A DNA stretch of 64,000 nucleotides from assembly GCF_002929275.1 (NCBI RefSeq), contig NZ_PJIK01000015.1, positions 53,229-117,228 of the forward strand, in the 5' to 3' direction. The translations under genes were made by a program, and so were the position numbers. The notes under the pieces were generated by a model. The model made no database searches, was not told where the DNA came from, and was given only the letters and a program-made list of their open reading frames with translations. Position 1 is the stretch's first letter, and each line of letters opens with the position of its first letter. This DNA is from Arthrobacter sp. ZGTC131. GTDB lineage: Bacteria > Actinomycetota > Actinomycetes > Actinomycetales > Micrococcaceae. Shown here piece by piece: positions 18,239 to 27,821 of this stretch.

Positions 18239-20404
18239 ATGGATACGGCCGCCGGAGCTGTTGAAAAGCAGGAGAAGCCGGCCCTGCCCGCTGCCTACAA
18301 GGGCCTGGGCTACCACGAGCTCAACGCCATGCTGAACCTGTATGGTCCCAACGGCGAGATCCAGTTCGAGGCGGACCGCGAGGCCGCCCACCAGTACTTC
18401 CTGCAGCACGTGAACAACAACACCGTCTTCTTCCACGACCTCGAGGAGAAGCTCGACTACCTGGTGAAGAACCAGTACTACGAGCGCGAGACCCTCGACC
18501 AGTACACGATGAACTTCATCCGCGAGCTCTACAACCGCGCGTACAAGAAGAAGTTCCGCTTCGAGACCTTCCTGGGCGCCTTCAAGTTCTACACGTCCTA
18601 CACGCTGAAGACGTTCGACGGCAAGCGGTTCTTGGAGCGCTACGAGGACCGCGTGTGCATGGTTGCCCTGCACCTGGCCCGCGGCGACGAGCAGCTCGCG
18701 CTGCAGATGGTGGACGAAATCATCGAGGGCCGCTTCCAGCCTGCCACCCCCACGTTCCTGAACGCCGGCAAGAAGCAGCGCGGCGAGCTGGTCTCGTGCT
18801 TCCTGCTCCGCATCGAAGACAACATGGAGTCGATCGGCCGTTCCATCAACTCCGCGCTGCAGCTGTCCAAGCGTGGCGGCGGCGTGGCGTTCGCGCTGAC
18901 CAACATCCGCGAGGTCGGTGCGCCGATCAAGCAGATCGAGAACCAGTCCTCCGGCGTCATCCCCGTGATGAAGCTCCTCGAAGACAGCTTCTCCTACGCC
19001 AACCAGCTGGGTGCCCGCCAGGGTGCCGGCGCCGTGTACCTGCACGCCCACCACCCGGACATCTACCGGTTCCTGGACACCAAGCGGGAGAACGCGGACG
19101 AGAAGATCCGCATCAAGACCCTCTCCCTCGGCGTCGTGATCCCGGATATCACGTTCGAGCTGGCCAAGAAGGACGAGGACATGTACCTGTTCTCGCCGTA
19201 CGACGTCGAAAAGGTCTACGGAATGCCGTTCTCTGACGTCTCGGTCACCGAGAAGTACTACGAGATGGTGGACGATTCCCGGATCAAGAAGACCAAGATC
19301 AGGGCGCGCGAGTTCTTCCAGACCCTCGCCGAGATCCAGTTCGAATCCGGTTACCCGTACATCATGTTCGAGGACACCGTGAACCGGGAAAACCCGATCG
19401 ACGGCAAGATCATCATGTCCAACCTGTGCTCCGAGATCCTCCAGGTCTCGCAGCCCACGACGTACCATGATGACCTGTCCTACGACCACACCGGCAAGGA
19501 CATCTCCTGCAACCTGGGCTCGCTGAACATCGCGAAGACCATGGACTCGCCGGACTTCGGCCTGACCATCGAGACGGCCATCCGCTCGCTCTCGGCGGTG
19601 TCGGACATGTCCAACATCACCTCGGTGCCGTCCATCGCCCGCGGCAACGACCAGTCGCATGCCATCGGCCTGGGCCAGATGAACCTGCACGGCTACCTGG
19701 CCCGGGAGCGGGTCCACTACGGCTCCGAAGAGGGCCTGGACTTCACCAACATCTACTTCTACTCGGTGGTGTACCACGCTGTCCGCGCCTCCAACAGGCT
19801 GGCGATCCAGACCGGCCAGACGTTCGGCGGCTTCGAGAAGTCCAAGTACGCCTCGGGCGAGTTCTTCGACAAGTACACGGACCAGGAATGGGTGCCGCAG
19901 ACCGAGAAGGTCAAGGAGCTGTTCAAGAACATCCACATCCCCACGCAGGATGACTGGCGCGAGCTGAAGGCGTCCGTCATGGAGCACGGCATCTACAACC
20001 AGAACCTGCAGGCCGTCCCGCCGACGGGCTCGATCTCCTACATCAACAACTCCACCTCCTCGATCCACCCGGTGGCGTCCAAGATCGAGATCCGCAAGGA
20101 AGGCAAGCTGGGCCGCGTGTACTACCCGGCGCCGTACCTGACGAACGACAACCTGGAGTACTACCAGGACGCGTACGAGATCGGCTACGAAAAGGTCATC
20201 GACACGTATGCCGCCGCCACGCAGCACGTGGACCAGGGCCTGTCCCTGACGCTGTTCTTCAAGGACACCGCCACCACGCGCGACATCAACCGGGCCCAGA
20301 TCTACGCCTGGAAGAAGGGCATCAAGACCATCTACTACATCCGTCTCCGCCAGCTCGCGCTGGAAGGGACTGAGGTTGAGGGCTGCGTCTCCTGCATGCT
20401 TTAA
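18239..20404 (+). CDS. nrdE: Class Ib ribonucleoside-diphosphate reductase, alpha subunit
   Basis: This is the catalytic subunit that reduces ribonucleoside diphosphates. It shows [35 protein letters not shown] and the redox-active C-terminal tail CVSCML. ATG 18239 is chosen because GAGGAAAGGGA lies upstream; a TTG at 18182, inside the end of nrdI, would add 19 residues and cannot be excluded. The protein is about 721 aa, normal for NrdE. It is separated from nrdF by a terminator-like hairpin. Confidence 0.96.
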   Translation: MDTAAGAVEKQEKPALPAAYKGLGYHELNAMLNLYGPNGEIQFEADREAAHQYFLQHVNNNTVFFHDLEEKLDYLVKNQYYERETLDQYTMNFIRELYNRAYKKKFRFETFLGAFKFYTSYTLKTFDGKRFLERYEDRVCMVALHLARGDEQLALQMVDEIIEGRFQPATPTFLNAGKKQRGELVSCFLLRIEDNMESIGRSINSALQLSKRGGGVAFALTNIREVGAPIKQIENQSSGVIPVMKLLEDSFSYANQLGARQGAGAVYLHAHHPDIYRFLDTKRENADEKIRIKTLSLGVVIPDITFELAKKDEDMYLFSPYDVEKVYGMPFSDVSVTEKYYEMVDDSRIKKTKIRAREFFQTLAEIQFESGYPYIMFEDTVNRENPIDGKIIMSNLCSEILQVSQPTTYHDDLSYDHTGKDISCNLGSLNIAKTMDSPDFGLTIETAIRSLSAVSDMSNITSVPSIARGNDQSHAIGLGQMNLHGYLARERVHYGSEEGLDFTNIYFYSVVYHAVRASNRLAIQTGQTFGGFEKSKYASGEFFDKYTDQEWVPQTEKVKELFKNIHIPTQDDWRELKASVMEHGIYNQNLQAVPPTGSISYINNSTSSIHPVASKIEIRKEGKLGRVYYPAPYLTNDNLEYYQDAYEIGYEKVIDTYAAATQHVDQGLSLTLFFKDTATTRDINRAQIYAWKKGIKTIYYIRLRQLALEGTEVEGCVSCML

Positions 20405-20422
20405 GCTTCAAGTAAATTGTGA

Positions 20423-21469
<1,047 letters not shown>

Positions 21470-21767
21470 GTCCCTGTGAGATGTAGGCCTAAGTGGAAGA
21501 ACCCGCCCTCATTTGGAAGAGACGAAGTGACGAGTTGGAAGTCTTCCCTGTAGGTGCGATTTTTGCTCCTCCCAGCCCATGCTGCCTACGTTTCGTTGTA
21601 ACTCCCAAAACGGCTGGGTGTTGCAACGCCGTTACGACGCAACCTTTCCTCCCACCCCCGCCGGAGGGACATCACTTTTGCCCTCGGAACCTTGAAAGGA
21701 CAGAGATTCCCCATCTGACGGCCGATGTCGTAGCAAGGCAAGCGAGTAGGTGCACGCCCTCAGGACC
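21470..21767. other. Gap after nrdF, nothing recognised
   Basis: I see no gene, hairpin or repeat I can support. This gap marks the switch from intact core genes to accessory DNA with many damaged genes. Confidence 0.3.
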
Positions 21768-22048
21768 TCAGTGGGCGTCGTGGTTGGTTTCGAGAATCCG
21801 GACCAGGTGGCCCAAGGCTCTTCGGCGCCGTGGCCTCCGCGCGCAAGATGACATTGTCTCCGTGGCTGGGCACTCAAACTCATCAGCGACAACACGGAGC
21901 TGGCGTCCATCGCGTCCTCGTCCGGATCGCCCTCGGGAGCTATGGTGATGTTCAGGTCACCGTATTCGGCGGCGGCCTCGGCGAAGATCTCGGCTGGGCG
22001 GGCATGGAGCCCGACGATGGAGGCAATAGTGTCGGTGCGCTCGTTCAT
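21768..22048 (-). pseudogene. ptsH: ptsH (HPr) pseudogene with three small indels
   Basis: The start is well formed (AAAGGA, 8-base spacing) and reads MNERTDTIASIVGLHARPAE with the phosphorylatable histidine of HPr, then SSVLSLMSLSA. After that the frame must change three times to recover the family sequence: HGDNVILRAE in one frame, HGAEE in the next and ALGHLVRILETNHDAH plus stop in the third. The span is 281 bases, one short of a whole number of codons, matching one insertion and two deletions. Two of the indels fall in G runs. The remnant cannot give a normal phosphocarrier. Confidence 0.8.
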
Positions 22049-22265
22049 GGTGTCGATCCTTTCGGGGGAGGCTGTGCACCCTGTGCCCGCCAGACCGACG
22101 GGCATCCCCGAGATGTTGAAGCTGTGCCGCCGGGCATGGTCCACTTCGGATCCAGCACGAGTCGCGCCGTGAACATGCAGGGGGATTAACCCGAGTACAA
22201 GCAATGGGAAAGGGATCCGGCCGTCTCAGCGGTGCCCGACGCGGCCTCGACGGAACAGCCGTCGT

Positions 22266-22712
22266 CTAAAACTTCAAGGCCGGATTTCCGTCTGTATCGT
22301 TCTGGTTGCCGCTCCTAATTAGGTGGAGGGCTTCGAGCCCTAGAAAAGCGCCCAGCATCAGTGCGAAAGCGAGGAACAGGGCAGCTCCGGAGATGCTGAT
22401 CATCCAGTCCGCGAATTCATGCTCGAAGCATCCGCCTGCAATCATGAGCGCTCCGAGCGTCGAGGCCGTGCCCCCGAAAAGCGCCGCGATACGAGTTCTG
22501 TGCACAAATATGGATCCACCGCGACCTGTCCACTGGAGGCTGTCCAGCCGCCCCTCAAGCAGAATTGCGATCATGAGTGCCGGGAATACTTGGGCGATGA
22601 GCCCTGCATGGTCAGGAGTAATGTGCCTCCCGAATCGTAACGCGATATTGTCCCAGTTAGGTGCCACTGCCCCGGCTGGCCCGCCAAGAACGATATTGTG
22701 GAGCGGGGACAA
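22266..22712 (-). CDS. Hypothetical membrane protein
   Basis: This 148-residue protein has three predicted membrane segments: LIAQVFPALMIAILLEG, LFGGTASTLGALMIAGG and SISGAALFLAFALMLGAFLG. The N-terminal region GRHITPDHAGLIAQVF and the RGGSIFVHRTRIA loop would face the cytoplasm or exterior. I do not recognise the family. It lies between the ptsH pseudogene and the divergent split HTH gene. Confidence 0.5.
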   Translation of the reverse strand: MSPLHNIVLGGPAGAVAPNWDNIALRFGRHITPDHAGLIAQVFPALMIAILLEGRLDSLQWTGRGGSIFVHRTRIAALFGGTASTLGALMIAGGCFEHEFADWMISISGAALFLAFALMLGAFLGLEALHLIRSGNQNDTDGNPALKF

Positions 22713-22720
22713 CGCCTGAA

Positions 22721-22840
22721 GTGCAGCGCCGCTTCCTGACCATCGAGCAGGTAGCCGAGGAACTCAACGTCGGGCAGCCCCTCGTCCGTGCGCTCCTCCG
22801 GACTGGTGAACTCCGCGGGATCCAGATCGGCGGCAGGGGT
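22721..22840 (+). pseudogene. 5' half of an excisionase-like HTH gene, interrupted
   Basis: From GTG 22721 the frame reads MQRRFLTIEQVAEELNVGQP followed by RTGELRGIQIGGRG, the start of a MerR/excisionase-type helix-turn-helix protein of the BldC-like group. Family members continue with (Q/M)WRI...LEEFI. Here the sequence runs into GGTTATCTTGAG and the homology stops. The missing half resumes at 24505. Joining the halves at the shared GGGGT gives one frame of about 83 codons. Confidence 0.75.
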
Positions 22841-23112
22841 TATCTTGAGCAACTTGTCGGCTCGAACGGGTCCTTGCCTGGAATTCCGGTGCGTAGGGTC
22901 TGGTAGTCGTGGATGGTTTCTGTGCGGTTCGTGAGGAACGTTGGGCCCGCGAGGGTAGTGTTTGGGGCGCGTGGCTGAGAAGCGGCTTCCGGCGTTGAAT
23001 TCCGGTGTTCCAAGCGGCCGTGGTTTTGCCCGTCGGCGGATGAGCCGGGTCGAGACAGGGCGGCGGTCCCGGCCGGAAATCATCCGATGGGACCGCCGCA
23101 GCTTTCTTGCAG

Positions 23113-23634
23113 TTACTCGTGGAGACTTTCCGGGATCCTGGCGGGCAGCGCCGTGCGGGTGGCCGCTGACCGACGGCGGGGCAGGGCCCTGGTGTAGGGG
23201 AGCGCCACGGCGACCGTGGCGGCGATGAATGCCAGCTGCATGAGCGTCCGCGGCAGGAGCGCCGTGGCTGGTTCGCCGTTGACCATGAGTCCGGCCAGTG
23301 CGGCGTGGACGTTTGCCGGGAACATGGCCACCAGCAGCAGGGTCAGTCCGCCTGCCGCCCACGGCGCCGTCCGGCGGTGGAGCAGGCCGGCGGCTGCAAG
23401 CAGTTCCAGCACGCCCGTCAGCGTGACCAGCAGCTCGGGATAGGGCAGGGCCGGCGGCACCATTGCGATGAGGTCCTCGCGCATGCCGTTGAAGTGTGCC
23501 GTCCCGGTAAGCGTGAACATGGCCGCGAGGCCACCGCGCAGGCTGGTGTGCCAGGACCGAAGCGGCCTGATGCCGGCGGCACCGGCGGCACGCAGCAGGA
23601 GGGTGACGGCCAGGAGGGTGATGAGTGGGGCCAT
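23113..23634 (-). CDS. DoxX-family membrane protein
   Basis: This is a small integral membrane protein with four hydrophobic segments (APLITLLAVTLLLRAAGAAG, LAAMFTLTGTAHF, ELLVTLTGVLELLAAAGLL, LMQLAFIAATVAVALPYTR). The pattern FTLTGTAHFNGMREDLIAMV resembles DoxX/YkgB-like proteins. DoxX proteins are linked to redox stress and sulfur chemistry in the membrane. The start is ATG 23634 (or 23655). It is divergent from tetR, with a shared operator region, so it is probably the TetR target. Confidence 0.75.
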   Translation of the reverse strand: MAPLITLLAVTLLLRAAGAAGIRPLRSWHTSLRGGLAAMFTLTGTAHFNGMREDLIAMVPPALPYPELLVTLTGVLELLAAAGLLHRRTAPWAAGGLTLLLVAMFPANVHAALAGLMVNGEPATALLPRTLMQLAFIAATVAVALPYTRALPRRRSAATRTALPARIPESLHE

Positions 23635-23664
23635 GATGCGTCCTTTCAGGTGCATCGAAGAATC

Positions 23665-23729
23665 TTGACACTGACTAGATTACTCTCCAGCCTGAACTTG
23701 TCAATGGCTAGATTGGAGCTAGGCTGGAG
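23665..23729 (-). promoter_or_regulatory. doxX promoter overlapped by putative TetR operator
   Basis: On the minus strand TTGACA (23699-23704) and TAATCT (23677-23682) are 16 bases apart, a good promoter for doxX. An inverted repeat CTCCAGCCT (23685-23693) / AGGCTGGAG (23721-23729) and a direct repeat CTAGATT (23675-23681 and 23708-23714) overlap it, as expected for repression by the divergent TetR protein. Confidence 0.6.
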
Positions 23730-23731
23730 GC

Positions 23732-24310
23732 ATGAGCACGCACGCGTCTTACCATCATGGGAATCTTCCGCGCACGATCATCAGCGCCGCACTCGAGGTC
23801 ATCGCCGAGTCCGGCCCTTCGGCCCTGAGTCTGCGGGATCTGGCCAGGCGGGCCGGTGTATCCCATGCCGCCCCCGCGCACCACTTCGGGGACAGGGCCG
23901 GACTGCTGACCGCCGTCGCGGTGCAGGGCTTCGGGCTCCTGACGGACGCGCTGGCCGAGGCGCAGCGGCAAACCGGCGACTTTCTGGAGGTGGGGGTTGC
24001 CTATGTCGGCTTCGCCGTCGGGCACCCCGCCCACTTCGCCGTGATGTTCCGGCCGGAGCTGTACCGGGCCGATGACCCGGAGCTGATCGCAGCCAAGGCG
24101 CGGGCGGGCGGGTCCCTCTACCGGGGAGCTGCCCCATTCGCGGCGTCGCAATCCGGCCCGGATTCGCAGGAGGCGGCGCTGGCGGCATGGTCCCTGGTCC
24201 ACGGATTCGCCACGCTTTGGCTCAGCGGCAACCTGCCTGCGGGACTGCCCGCCGACCCGCGGCAGGCCGCCCGGGGAGTGGCCTCGGTCCTGTTTTCTGG
24301 CCGGGGGTAG
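23732..24310 (+). CDS. TetR/AcrR-family transcriptional regulator
   Basis: The N-terminal helix-turn-helix is typical: YHHGNLPRTIISAALEVIAE then ALSLRDLARRAGVSHAAPAHH and FGDRAGLLTAVA. The HHGNLP start and the C-terminal region (AVMFRPELYRADDPELIAAK, AAWSLVHGFATLWLSGNLP) fit the TetR_C WHG-type subgroup. It is full length at 192 aa and divergent from doxX, inside the element bounded by inverted repeats. It probably represses doxX and itself; its ligand is unknown. Confidence 0.9.
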   Translation: MSTHASYHHGNLPRTIISAALEVIAESGPSALSLRDLARRAGVSHAAPAHHFGDRAGLLTAVAVQGFGLLTDALAEAQRQTGDFLEVGVAYVGFAVGHPAHFAVMFRPELYRADDPELIAAKARAGGSLYRGAAPFAASQSGPDSQEAALAAWSLVHGFATLWLSGNLPAGLPADPRQAARGVASVLFSGRG

Positions 24311-24504
24311 CCGGACAGGGCTGCAGGACGGGCAGATGCCGCCCGCGGGGGGGGCATGGGCGACGGGGCGCGCGCATGCCGTTGCGGCCGGGCAGTTGCC
24401 ATTGTCGTCATCCTCACACCCGCGGGAAAAGTGTCAGTAACGGAGGAGGATCACGCCCAAACGCACGATCCTCACAGGCGTAAGCGACTCAAGATAACCG
24501 GGGT

Positions 24505-24636
24505 ATGTGGCGGATCGGGGTCAAGGATCTGGAGGACTTCATCGAGGAGGCCTACCGGAAGACGGCGGAGCGTGTCGCCGCGGGGGAGCTGAAAGCGGGC
24601 GGATGCCCTCATGACGAGACCAGAGCAGCTGCGTGA
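24505..24636 (+). pseudogene. 3' half of the interrupted HTH gene
   Basis: Immediately right of the element the frame ATGTGGCGG encodes MWRIGVKDLEDFIEEAYRKT and continues to a TGA at 24634. This is the missing C-terminal helix region of the excisionase-like HTH protein begun at 22721 (GGRG|MWRIG). On its own it lacks the DNA-binding helices and cannot function. Confidence 0.75.
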
Positions 24637-24709
24637 CTGGGCCAAGGATTCACTGACACTCGAGGCCGGGACGGAGCTGCTTCTGCGCAGTCCTCGTGCT
24701 CCTGGCATT
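24611..24709 (+). pseudogene. Short coding remnant downstream of the HTH gene
   Basis: This 32-codon frame begins MTRPEQLRDWAKDSLTLEAG and ends at TAG after RSPRAPGI. It starts within the end of the HTH gene in another frame, as a coupled downstream gene would. The N-terminus is well formed, but the frame stops abruptly, so I read it as the start of a truncated gene of unknown function. Confidence 0.35.
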
Positions 24710-24833
24710 TAGCGCGATCAGCCGCAGCCGACCATGACGATGCCATGTGAAAGGACCGGGTCTGACTTCAGGCCTAACGGCTGGATGAACCGTTCGGGCA
24801 GCGCCGTCTTGCGTAGCCTATGGGTTTAACCCC

Positions 24834-26279
24834 CTAGACTGTGGTGGGACCCGGAACCCAGCGTATTCCCGAGGTCCGGGTGGCGGTGAGGTAGTTGAGC
24901 TTCCTGTAGGTTGCCACGACCCGGATGAACTTGTCGCGGTCATTCAGGGTGAGCCGGTACGTCGACGCGGTGGCTCCCGGAATTGGCTTCCCGTCCCGCT
25001 GCCACTGCCAGGTGATCGTTGACGCGGCCGGGTAGGACTGCGCCGTGGAGGCCCGAAGGACATGGCCGGCGGCGAAGGTGCCGCTCACGACGGGGGTCGG
25101 GAGCTTCGTGAAGACCGCCAGCGGCTTGATCGCCCGGGTCGTCAAGGAGGCGCTGACGGTCGCGGCGCGCTTGAGGGTCATCCTGACGGTTATCTGCCGC
25201 CACTGGTCCGCGGTGGTCAGCCGGTAGGCGGAGGCTGTGGCACCAAGGATCGGCTTGCCGTCCCGGAGCCACTGGTAGAGCACTGTGGACGGTGCGGGGG
25301 AGACGCCTGCTGTTCCGACCTTGACCGTGTAACCGACTGCCGGGGTCCCGATGATGGAGGCGGCACCCAGGGTGAAGTATCCCGGCGGGCTCACCGCAGC
25401 GGAGGCCGGGCTGACAGCCCTGAGGTAGTTGGCCTTGTGAGGACTGTTACTGCTAAAGGAGTACCACTGGTATTCGTACGTGAGGCCAGTCGGGGCAGAA
25501 GGCAACACAGCGGGCGCCGAGACGCTGAGAACACATCCTGCCGTCACGGTGTTTGGGGCCACCGTTGTCCAGGTCAGCTGCGGATCGGATGCAAGCTGCA
25601 GGTAGCCCCGGATGGTGGTTCCGAAGCGCTCGTGCTTCGTGATGGGCAGGTAGCCCGGTGCCGAGAACTCCACGGTGCCGGTGATCACGGCCCCGAGGTC
25701 AGCCTCGGTGACCGGGTAGGTGCGTTCTGGGGCGCCCTCGATCGGCTGTCCGTCCCGGAACCACGCGTAGGTTGCCGAGGGGGCTGCTTCAAGGGCCGGA
25801 ACACTGAACCCGTACGGGTCGAAGTAAGCCGTTTTGCCCACGACGGGCTGCCCGCTGGCGAATGGGGACCAGTAAAGCCGGCCAAGGACCGGTTCGGTTT
25901 CTCCGGACGCGACCAGTTCCGGCTCCTGCCCCTCGGTGAGGCGGAAGACGCGGAAGGCCAGACGTTTGCCGAAGTCTTCTGCCATGAGGCCGCGGTACGG
26001 TGTCACCGTCCGCTGAACAGAGATGCCGTCTCGAAGGTACTGGTACTGCAGCGTCCCGGCAGGCAGGGGCCGGGAAAACCTGGGGATGATTTCGAAGCCC
26101 ACGGCGTTGGTGCCCTCGAACGTCACGGAGATTTCTTCCGCGGGAACTTCCGTACCGGTGCCTGTCTCATTGGCCAGGGCCGCGGGCGCGGGTGCGGCGA
26201 AAGTGAGCAGTGCCAGGACGGTGCAGAGCGCGGCCAGGGCCCGGTGCGGGCGCCCGGGCAGGGCAGGTGTTGGATTCAC
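24834..26279 (-). CDS. Secreted protein with Ig-like repeats
   Basis: A signal peptide (RALAALCTVLALLTFAAPAP, residues 13-32) precedes some 440 residues of repeated beta domains. The repeat hallmark is YQWLRDGKPILGATASAYRL followed by DQWRQITVRMT, varied as WQWQRDGKPIPGATASTYRL and DRDKFIRVVATY, and YAWFRDGQPIEGAPERTY. Such modules occur in exported actinobacterial surface proteins and probably bind polymers or other cells. No sortase motif or anchor is visible. A paralogue lies at 58665-60540. It is monocistronic. Confidence 0.65.
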   Translation of the reverse strand: MNPTPALPGRPHRALAALCTVLALLTFAAPAPAALANETGTGTEVPAEEISVTFEGTNAVGFEIIPRFSRPLPAGTLQYQYLRDGISVQRTVTPYRGLMAEDFGKRLAFRVFRLTEGQEPELVASGETEPVLGRLYWSPFASGQPVVGKTAYFDPYGFSVPALEAAPSATYAWFRDGQPIEGAPERTYPVTEADLGAVITGTVEFSAPGYLPITKHERFGTTIRGYLQLASDPQLTWTTVAPNTVTAGCVLSVSAPAVLPSAPTGLTYEYQWYSFSSNSPHKANYLRAVSPASAAVSPPGYFTLGAASIIGTPAVGYTVKVGTAGVSPAPSTVLYQWLRDGKPILGATASAYRLTTADQWRQITVRMTLKRAATVSASLTTRAIKPLAVFTKLPTPVVSGTFAAGHVLRASTAQSYPAASTITWQWQRDGKPIPGATASTYRLTLNDRDKFIRVVATYRKLNYLTATRTSGIRWVPGPTTV

Positions 26280-26427
26280 GTGCGTTTCCCCCAGTCAGCG
26301 CGGGCTGAGGAGCAGCCACACGAATTACCGCTGAGGATATACGACGCAAGGCGGCGATTCCAAGGCGCTGTCGGGGCGCTCTTGGACGATGGAGACAGCC
26401 GCCTGGCCAGTGCCCTGGTCTCTGCTG

Positions 26428-26565
26428 TTACAGCACCGCCAGCTGGGGCTTCTTTGCTCGGGCTGGCTGGACGGGCTGCGGTCGGGTGATGGCCAGGACC
26501 ATGCCGATGCCGGCCAGCGAGGAGACCATTGCCGAGCCGCCGTAGGAGATGAATGGCAGCGGCAC
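26428..26565 (-). pseudogene. 3' fragment of ftsW/rodA-type gene
   Basis: The minus strand reads VPLPFISYGGSAMVSSLAGI then GMVLAITRPQPVQP and a TAA at 26428-26430. This is the conserved last membrane helix and tail of SEDS proteins (FtsW/RodA). A stop codon lies just upstream (TAAGGGGTGCCG) and the rest of the gene is absent. Only 45 codons remain, so it is a relic. Confidence 0.7.
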
Positions 26566-26868
26566 CCCTTACCGAAGTGCGGCGGGGGACTCTGCGGCGA
26601 CAATGGTCGAAAAATAGATCGCAACGTCCTAATGCAAGCGTTCCTCATTGACGGCAGCAGGCTAGCTTCCTAGCATGAACGGCAAGGTCTCAAGGAATAC
26701 CCACCCGTGAATTAAAGCCGGACATATGCCAAGGACCGCAAGCCAGTAAAGGGTGAAAAGAACAAGGCACCCCGGATCGAGCAGTCCCCTCCACCCAGCA
26801 CGGGGTCTTCTCCACCCAGCACGGGATGGTGGAAGAAGCCTCCTAAGTGGATCGGAGGCATTCTTCTC

Positions 26869-27690
26869 GTGGCACTGGGCGCCGCTCTCAACGACCCGCT
26901 GCAATTTATGTTCGGACGCATCATCGAGGACTTCAGTCCCAAAATCGGAGATCCCATTTCAGCAGTCGTCACTCTGCAACCTGCCCCCTATAATGTTGTT
27001 GCCCTGTCGCAGCCCAGTGCGCTCTCCAAGCAGGACCTGGACAGTCTTACCGGCCTTACCGGCCTTACCGACTTTTCCCTGACCTCCCGACTCATCGAAG
27101 AAAAAGGAGGAGTTCCGGTGGGCATCCGGGTGCTCAAGATTGAATTTAAGAGCAACCGTCCTTATCCGGTACGGGTGACTGGCATGAATCTAGTGAGCGA
27201 GTTTGAGGACATAGCCAGAGGAACTCTCGTGAAAACCTCCCTCTTGCCGAAGGGCGCAGCGCGCAGCTCGACTGTCATGGTCCTAGATGCGGACGACGCG
27301 GGAAAGGGAGCGGAAGTTCAGGATCCAGGAAGTAATGGAGAACCGTTCTTCCCCGGGCGGACCATTACCCTTACAGCTCCTGAACGGGAGTTCGTAGTGC
27401 TGGAGCTATGGCCTAGCAAAACAAAGCTCTGCCGTACTCACGTCGAGATCACAGTCATCGACGGCGACAAGGAAGTTCGCCAGCGCATCACTCCAGGAGG
27501 CAAAGCCATCCCACTACTGCCGCCAGAAGAGCTAAAAGAACACGAGGCTGAGTACTCGTCCATATACCTCGCAGGCGGGATCTGCCACCGGCCGGTACTG
27601 GCCAAGCCCGGATACAGCGCTAACGTCAGGGCGGCGTGTGGACAGGATAATCTGGGGACGGAGCCCATCTTGGCACCCGGGCAGAGATGA
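26869..27690 (+). CDS. Hypothetical protein, 5' end uncertain
   Basis: From GTG 26869 the protein is 273 aa, largely soluble, with VVTLQPAPYNVVALSQPS, GIRVLKIEFKSNRPYPVRVT and a C-terminal pair of cysteines. I do not know the family. The same frame is open back to a TAA at 26713 and looks coding: a Lys-rich stretch, a duplicated PPSTG segment (CTCCACCCAGCACGGG twice near 26790 and 26810) and a membrane segment WIGGILLVALGAAL that straddles the GTG. No ATG, GTG or TTG occurs in that part, so the true 5' end may have been lost. A 9-bp tandem GGCCTTACC encodes TGLTGL. Confidence 0.45.
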   Translation: MALGAALNDPLQFMFGRIIEDFSPKIGDPISAVVTLQPAPYNVVALSQPSALSKQDLDSLTGLTGLTDFSLTSRLIEEKGGVPVGIRVLKIEFKSNRPYPVRVTGMNLVSEFEDIARGTLVKTSLLPKGAARSSTVMVLDADDAGKGAEVQDPGSNGEPFFPGRTITLTAPEREFVVLELWPSKTKLCRTHVEITVIDGDKEVRQRITPGGKAIPLLPPEELKEHEAEYSSIYLAGGICHRPVLAKPGYSANVRAACGQDNLGTEPILAPGQR

Positions 27691-27821
27691 CAGAGGGAAG
27701 GGTCCGGCAGGTGGTTGGCGCCTTTCCTTCTATGCGAAGCTGGATTCAGGCGGCGAGCCTGAAAGCGATGGGTTCCTCGTCCTGAGGAGACGCTCCTGTC
27801 GGTGCCCGGGGACCATGATCG

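Larger units (their letters stand above)
22838..24499 (+). mobile_element. Transposase-less element with 12-bp terminal inverted repeats carrying doxX-tetR
   Basis: The left end GGTTATCTTGAG (22838-22849) is the exact reverse complement of the right end CTCAAGATAACC (24488-24499). The sequence GGGGT occurs at both borders (22836-22840 and 24500-24504). The target duplication can be read as GG, with 12-bp repeats included in the element, or as GGGGT, with 9-bp repeats. The 1.66-kb interior encodes a DoxX membrane protein and a TetR regulator only, with about 250 bases of non-coding sequence at the left and about 180 at the right. No transposase is visible, so it would need one supplied in trans. 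Confidence 0.75.

Noticed and set aside
18065-20227. Long minus-strand frame of 720 codons opposite nrdI-nrdE
   Set aside because: Antisense shadow of nrdE; no ribosome site and biased composition.
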